From NCBI GenBank assembly GCA_031255985.1, contig JAIRRL010000198.1, positions 1 through 23,144 of the forward strand: a stretch of DNA of 23,144 bases, read 5' to 3'. Origin of the DNA: Gracilibacteraceae bacterium. Its GTDB lineage: Bacteria; Bacillota; Desulfitobacteriia; Desulfitobacteriales; Syntrophobotulaceae. Shown here in pieces: positions 19,817-23,144 of the stretch. The position numbers were made by a program, and so were the translations under genes. Each line of letters opens with the position of its first letter. Within the stretch, counting starts at the first letter, position 1. The notes below the pieces were generated by a model. The model made no database searches, was not told the origin of the DNA, and saw only the letters and a program-made list of their open reading frames with translations.

Positions 19817-20634
19817 GCCGCGCCGTCCGCCAGCTCCGCCAGCGCCTGGGCGGCCTGTTCCGCGTTCGGCGCTTTGCCGTGCCATTCGGCCCGATTTTCC
19901 ATAAAGGACACTCCTTTGCCTTTTATCGTCCGCGCCAGCAGCACCGCCGGCTGTTCCCGCGTCCGGCGCGCCGCGGCCAAAGCCGCCAGCAGCGCCGCCG
20001 GATCGTGTCCGTCCACGTCGAAAACCCGCCAGCCGAAAGCCGCCCATTTGGCGTCAAGCGGTTCCGAATTCATCACTTTGGCGGTGGGCCCGTCGATCTG
20101 GAGACCGTTCACATCCACTATCGCCGTCAGATTATCCAGGCGATAATGCGCGGCCGCCATCGCGGCTTCCCAAACCATGCCTTCCGCCGTTTCCCCGTCG
20201 CCCAGCAGCGTGTAAACCCGGTAAGCGCGTCCGGTAACGCGGGCGGCGAGCGCCAGGCCGGCCGCAATGGCCAGACCCTGGCCGAGAGAGCCGGTGGAAG
20301 CGTCCACCCCCGGTATTTTGAGCATATCCGGATGGCCCTGCAGCCTGCCGTCAACGCGGCGCAGCTCCGTCAGCTCCGACCGGGGAAAATAGCCCCGCTC
20401 CGCCAGAACGGCGTAAAGAGCGGGGGCGGCGTGCCCTTTGCTTAACACAAAACGATCCCGCTCCGGATCGTCGGGCCTGGCCGGATCCGCGCGCATTGTC
20501 CCGCCGTAAAGCGCGGCCAAAATATCCGCCGCCGAGAGGGAGCCGCCCGGATGGCCAGAACCCGCCGCCGCCGTCGCCCGGATCACGCCCCGGCGCACCG
20601 CCCGGGCCAGCGCCTTGATTTCCAGTTCGTTCAA
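19813..20634 (-). CDS. Transketolase, N-terminal subunit
   Basis: A 273-residue protein equal to the pyrophosphate-binding half of transketolase. It carries GSGHPGGSLS (25-34), SKGHAAPALYA (65-75), STGSLGQGL (113-121) and the thiamine diphosphate motif starting GDGE (145-148) and ending in DVNGLQ (174-179). Together with the downstream C-terminal subunit it transfers two-carbon ketol units in the non-oxidative pentose phosphate pathway. The ATG overlaps the stop of galU by 4 bp, and its stop overlaps the next start by 4 bp, so expression is tightly coupled. Confidence 0.94.
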   Translation of the reverse strand: MNELEIKALARAVRRGVIRATAAAGSGHPGGSLSAADILAALYGGTMRADPARPDDPERDRFVLSKGHAAPALYAVLAERGYFPRSELTELRRVDGRLQGHPDMLKIPGVDASTGSLGQGLAIAAGLALAARVTGRAYRVYTLLGDGETAEGMVWEAAMAAAHYRLDNLTAIVDVNGLQIDGPTAKVMNSEPLDAKWAAFGWRVFDVDGHDPAALLAALAAARRTREQPAVLLARTIKGKGVSFMENRAEWHGKAPNAEQAAQALAELADGAA

Positions 20635-21521
20635 GCTTCCGCGTCCTCCAGTCTTTCCCGCAAAGATGAGAGATATTCCAGCATTTCGCGGCGCATATCC
20701 TGCCGGCGCAGAGCTATTTCCACGTTGGTGCGGATGAAACCCATACGGTCGCCCACGTCAAAGTTCTCGCCTTCGATCACGCAGCCGTAAACGGGCTGAA
20801 TCTGGCGTAAACGGCTGATTCCGTCCGTAAGCTGGATTTCGCCGCCCCGTCCCGGCGGCAGCCCTTCCAATATGGAAAATATTTCCGGCGTAAGGATATA
20901 GCGGCCCATAATCGCCAGGCGGGAAGGAGCTTCCGCCGGCGCCGGTTTTTCCACCAGCGACTCGATGACGACTTTGCCGCTCGCCGCCTCCCCCTGCGTC
21001 CGCACTATGCCGTAGCGGGAAACTTCGCTCTCCGTCACTTCCATGAGACCGATCACCGTTTGTTCCGTTTCCGCGAATATTTCCGCCAACTGAGCCAGGC
21101 AGGGCCGTTCTCCCAGCACAAAATTGTCCCCCAGCATCAGGGCGAAGGGGTCGGCGCCGACAAAATTCTTGGCGCAGAGTACGGCGTGGCCAAGCCCCAG
21201 GGGTTCTTTCTGCCTGATGGTGAATATATTTGCCAGCCGGGAGATTTTGTCCACTTCCCGGTACAGATCTTCCTTGCCGCGCTGAACCAAGGTTGTTTCC
21301 AGCTCAAAGGACTTGTCGAAATGATCCATGATCATCGACTTGCCGCGGCCCGTGATGATAAGTATATCCTCAATGCCCGCTTCCAGGGCTTCCTCAACAA
21401 TGTACTGAATTGTAGGCTTGTCCACCACCGGCAGCATTTCTTTCGGCTGCGCCTTTGTGGCCGGCAGGAACCTTGTTCCCAGACCCGCCGCCGGAATGAC
21501 CGCTTTCGTGATCCGGCTCAA
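20631..21521 (-). CDS. galU: UTP-glucose-1-phosphate uridylyltransferase
   Basis: A 296-residue GalU, the usual length. It makes UDP-glucose from UTP and glucose 1-phosphate for envelope polysaccharides. The nucleotide-binding start AVIPAAGLGTRFLPATKAQP (7-26) is complete, then KEMLPVVDKPTIQYIVEEA, GLGHAVLCA, LMLGDNF, VEKP, GRYIL and GGEIQLTDGI, all GalU landmarks. The chosen start is a TTG (21519-21521) with GGAGG 6 bases upstream. It overlaps the TolC-like stop as TTGA. An ATG at 21563 would add 14 Arg-rich residues that read over the TolC-like gene and is unlikely. Confidence 0.95.
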   Translation of the reverse strand: MSRITKAVIPAAGLGTRFLPATKAQPKEMLPVVDKPTIQYIVEEALEAGIEDILIITGRGKSMIMDHFDKSFELETTLVQRGKEDLYREVDKISRLANIFTIRQKEPLGLGHAVLCAKNFVGADPFALMLGDNFVLGERPCLAQLAEIFAETEQTVIGLMEVTESEVSRYGIVRTQGEAASGKVVIESLVEKPAPAEAPSRLAIMGRYILTPEIFSILEGLPPGRGGEIQLTDGISRLRQIQPVYGCVIEGENFDVGDRMGFIRTNVEIALRRQDMRREMLEYLSSLRERLEDAEA

Positions 21522-22693
21522 CCCGCGCCTCCGCCGGAAACGACGAGACCGAGCGTTCCCCATTCGTAATTATTGTAAGCCTGGTAAAAATCGTTATAGG
21601 CGGTTTTATAGGCCGCGTCCGCGTCCTGGAACGCGCTTTTTTCCGACAGATACGCCACTTCAGCCAGCAGGCCGAGCTGGTATTTGAGTTCGGCAAAAGC
21701 AAACTGGCGCTGAGCGGCCGTATGCTTGGAACTCGCCAGATTCAGGGCTTGCTGCTTGTCGATCAAGGTCAGATAGAGTCCGCGCAAATTTTCCTTATAT
21801 CCGGCGCGGGCGTAGGCCATGCCGTGGTCGTCGTCCGCCAGCACGGCGCTGCGGACATCATAGCTGCCGTCGGAATATTTTTCCGCGTCCGCCTCCCAGT
21901 CAAGCCGGGAAACAGAATCGCCGCTGATCACGGGCACCGCGCCGATTTGCATGGCGTGAGCCGCGTCCTGGCCGATATTGACGTTTAACTGCCGGATCAA
22001 AGTGGCCTCGCTGTTGCGGAGCTGCCGCAGCCCGTCGTCGAGTTCCCGCAGCGAGATCTCAGCCAAAGTGACGTCAACTTCGAGATTCATGCCCAACTCC
22101 CGCTGGAGACGGGCGATCGCGAGACCTTTTTCCGCCAGGCCCCTTTTGGCTTCCAGGGCCAGGCGCCGCTCCCGCAGGGAATTATAAGAAATGTAAAGAC
22201 TTTCCATCGCATTGACCATCGTGTCGCCGGCCTTTTCCACACTGAGAGCGGCGGAGTCAAGCTGGCCGGAAACGGAACTCATCGAGGCGGAAAGGCTGGC
22301 GGCCTGCGCCTGGACGGTCGCGATCTGAACACCCAGCAGGACATAAACGTCATAGGCGACTTTGTATACTTCCGTCGATCCCCAGTTTTGTTTGAAACCG
22401 ACGGAACCGTCCGGCAATACCTCGACATAGCCGGCCATAGCTCCCTGCAATTGATTGACCATATTCGCGAAAACCGCTCCCGCGCCGCCGCCACCCGGTA
22501 CATACAGGGAATTCTCAGCGGCGATGAACATGCCGTTGCGGTTGTAGACCAGAGAGGGTATATCCTTGAACTCCAATGCGTCTATTATTTCGGGGTTGGT
22601 ATCCGGCAGTATCTCCACCCTGGCCCAGACGCCCGCCGGCGCCGCCGTCAGCGCGAGCAGGACAACTAACAGCAAGACGATTTTTTTCTTCAT
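21518..22693 (-). CDS. TolC-like outer-membrane efflux protein
   Basis: A 391-residue exported protein with a signal peptide (MKKKIVLLLVVLLALTAAPA, cleavage after VWA about 24). The mature part is mostly long amphipathic helices, e.g. VSGQLDSAALSVEKAG, LREERR-like segments and AFAELKYQLGLLAEVAYLSE, with two halves of similar pattern, as in the outer-membrane efflux (OEP) family. It would form an outer-membrane channel for an export pump. The start is uncertain: ATG 22691-22693 begins a standard signal peptide; an ATG five codons earlier (22706-22708) abuts AAAGGA too closely. It lies 55 bp after tRNA-Ser with no clear promoter of its own. It is strong evidence for a diderm cell. Confidence 0.82.
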   Translation of the reverse strand: MKKKIVLLLVVLLALTAAPAGVWARVEILPDTNPEIIDALEFKDIPSLVYNRNGMFIAAENSLYVPGGGGAGAVFANMVNQLQGAMAGYVEVLPDGSVGFKQNWGSTEVYKVAYDVYVLLGVQIATVQAQAASLSASMSSVSGQLDSAALSVEKAGDTMVNAMESLYISYNSLRERRLALEAKRGLAEKGLAIARLQRELGMNLEVDVTLAEISLRELDDGLRQLRNSEATLIRQLNVNIGQDAAHAMQIGAVPVISGDSVSRLDWEADAEKYSDGSYDVRSAVLADDDHGMAYARAGYKENLRGLYLTLIDKQQALNLASSKHTAAQRQFAFAELKYQLGLLAEVAYLSEKSAFQDADAAYKTAYNDFYQAYNNYEWGTLGLVVSGGGAG

Positions 22694-22748
22694 CAGATTT
22701 GATCCCATTCCTTTCTTGGCCGGGAGGCCGGGACAGAGCCGAAAAAAA

Positions 22749-22839
22749 TGGCGGAGAAGGGGAGATTCGAACTCCCGCAGCGGTCACCCGCTCTAACGGT
22801 TTAGCAAACCGCCCTCTTCAGCCGCTTGAGTACTTCTCC
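22749..22839 (-). tRNA. tRNA-Ser (anticodon GCU)
   Basis: A 91-nt class II tRNA. Acceptor stem GGAGAAG/CTTCTCC, D-arm with CTCAAGCGGCTGAAGAG, anticodon loop TTGCTAA with GCT (22805-22803), a long variable arm (about 18 nt, GAGCGGG..CCGCT), and T-arm GGGAG-TTCGAAT-CTCCC. CCA is encoded (22751-22749). GCU reads AGC/AGU serine codons. A run of seven T follows the CCA and could end the transcript. Confidence 0.96.
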
Positions 22840-22843
22840 GCGC

Positions 22844-22874
22844 ATATTTCCGGAACAACATGTTCCGGAAATAT
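22844..22874. repeat. Perfect 14-bp inverted repeat beside tRNA-Ser
   Basis: Arms ATATTTCCGGAACA (22844-22857) and TGTTCCGGAAATAT (22861-22874) surround a 3-base loop, only 4 bp before the tRNA's 5' end. On the plus strand ATTATCACTTTTT follows, so it could be a terminator for plus-strand transcripts. A tRNA regulatory site or recombination site are other options. 22875-23046 shows no gene I can support. Confidence 0.6.
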
Positions 22875-23046
22875 ATTATCACTTTTTCCGGCGCCGCGCA
22901 AGCTATTTTTTGCTTTGGACGCGGTTTTTGGCCCTGGGCGGCCTCACCGGCGGAACCGGGGGCGCGGGACGGCGACATTGAAATTGCGCGCGAAGATCTT
23001 GATATTGGCGGCGGGCTGTGTTAGGACCCGAGTTTGCCAGTTGAAA

Positions 23047-23082
23047 AGCGAAAACGAAGCGCATTGGTGCTCCGTTTTCGCT
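23047..23082 (-). terminator. Hairpin with U-tract at the right edge, probable terminator of a gene beyond the window
   Basis: AGCGAAAACG (23047-23056) pairs with CGTTTTCGCT (23073-23082); an inner AGCGC/GTGCT stem (23058-23071) extends it. On the minus strand the stem is followed by TTTTC, the usual intrinsic terminator form, so it probably ends a minus-strand gene to the right of the window. No coding frame is convincing between it and the edge. Confidence 0.5.
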
Positions 23083-23144
23083 GAAATAGCGCGCCTTGGC
23101 CCGGAAACAGCGGGGTTTGCTGGTTTTGAGAAAATGTGACTACT

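Noticed and set aside
18875..20047. A 390-residue version of the transketolase C-terminal subunit
   Set aside because: The extra 77 residues read the N-terminal subunit gene out of frame; the ATGA overlap start fits the family.
22793..22978. A 61-codon minus-strand frame
   Set aside because: It overlaps tRNA-Ser and the palindrome and has no ribosome-binding site.
22576..23139. A 187-codon plus-strand frame at the right edge
   Set aside because: It runs antisense across the TolC-like signal peptide and tRNA-Ser.

Overview
The window looks like a chromosomal segment of an anaerobic diderm Firmicute, most likely a Negativicute. This is an inference. The evidence is [4Fe-4S]-rich redox genes, a membrane pyrophosphatase and a nitrogenase-like reductase (anaerobe), an RsgI-type anti-sigma factor and typical Firmicutes GGAGG ribosome-binding sites, and a TolC-type outer-membrane efflux protein with a signal peptide (an outer membrane). 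The DNA is mostly GC-rich; the promoters are AT-rich and close to the sigma-70 consensus. Nearly all genes lie on the minus strand. The exceptions are a truncated gene at the left edge and the two nitrogenase-like genes.

Layout. (1) 1-330: the end of an unrecognised plus-strand gene, then a perfect 20-bp GC-rich hairpin. (2) 4698-332, minus: one promoter, then a DsrM-like membrane cytochrome b, a DsrK-like Fe-S disulfide-reductase subunit, thioredoxin, a thioredoxin-reductase-like flavoprotein with a degenerate thioredoxin domain, and a small ferredoxin. This looks like a membrane-to-cytoplasm thiol/disulfide electron relay. (3) 6609-4823, minus: an ECF-type promoter, a secreted His/Cys-rich protein, an ECF sigma factor and an RsgI-like anti-sigma factor. 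(4) 10612-6657, minus: two overlapping WYL-domain regulators, a tRNA-mimicking structured RNA candidate preceded by a perfect TATAAT, an open frame broken by TAG, and a slipin/SPFH protein. (5) 10984-10646, minus: a GIY-YIG domain protein. (6) 11244-14732, plus: a consensus promoter, a NifH-NifD fusion and a NifK-like partner. (7) 18860-14735, minus: promoter, secG, hppA and an ABC exporter. (8) 22839-18875, minus: tRNA-Ser(GCU), a TolC-like protein, galU and a split transketolase, with successive 4-bp start/stop overlaps. (9) 22844-23144: two hairpins and no convincing gene.

Two regions stand out. The first is WYL-WYL / tRNA-like RNA / slipin. In other bacteria slipins and tRNA-mimicking Y RNAs accompany Ro and RtcB in RNA-repair operons. 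Here the regulator, RNA and slipin are present, but no RtcB or Ro is visible. The second is the nitrogenase-like pair. The reductase and one half of the catalytic component are fused. The retained cysteines (three in the NifD part, one in the NifK part) predict a single [4Fe-4S] cluster at the subunit interface, as in dark protochlorophyllide and chlorin reductases. The FeMo-cofactor Cys is replaced and the FeMo-cofactor His appears to be, so nitrogen fixation is unlikely and the substrate is unknown.
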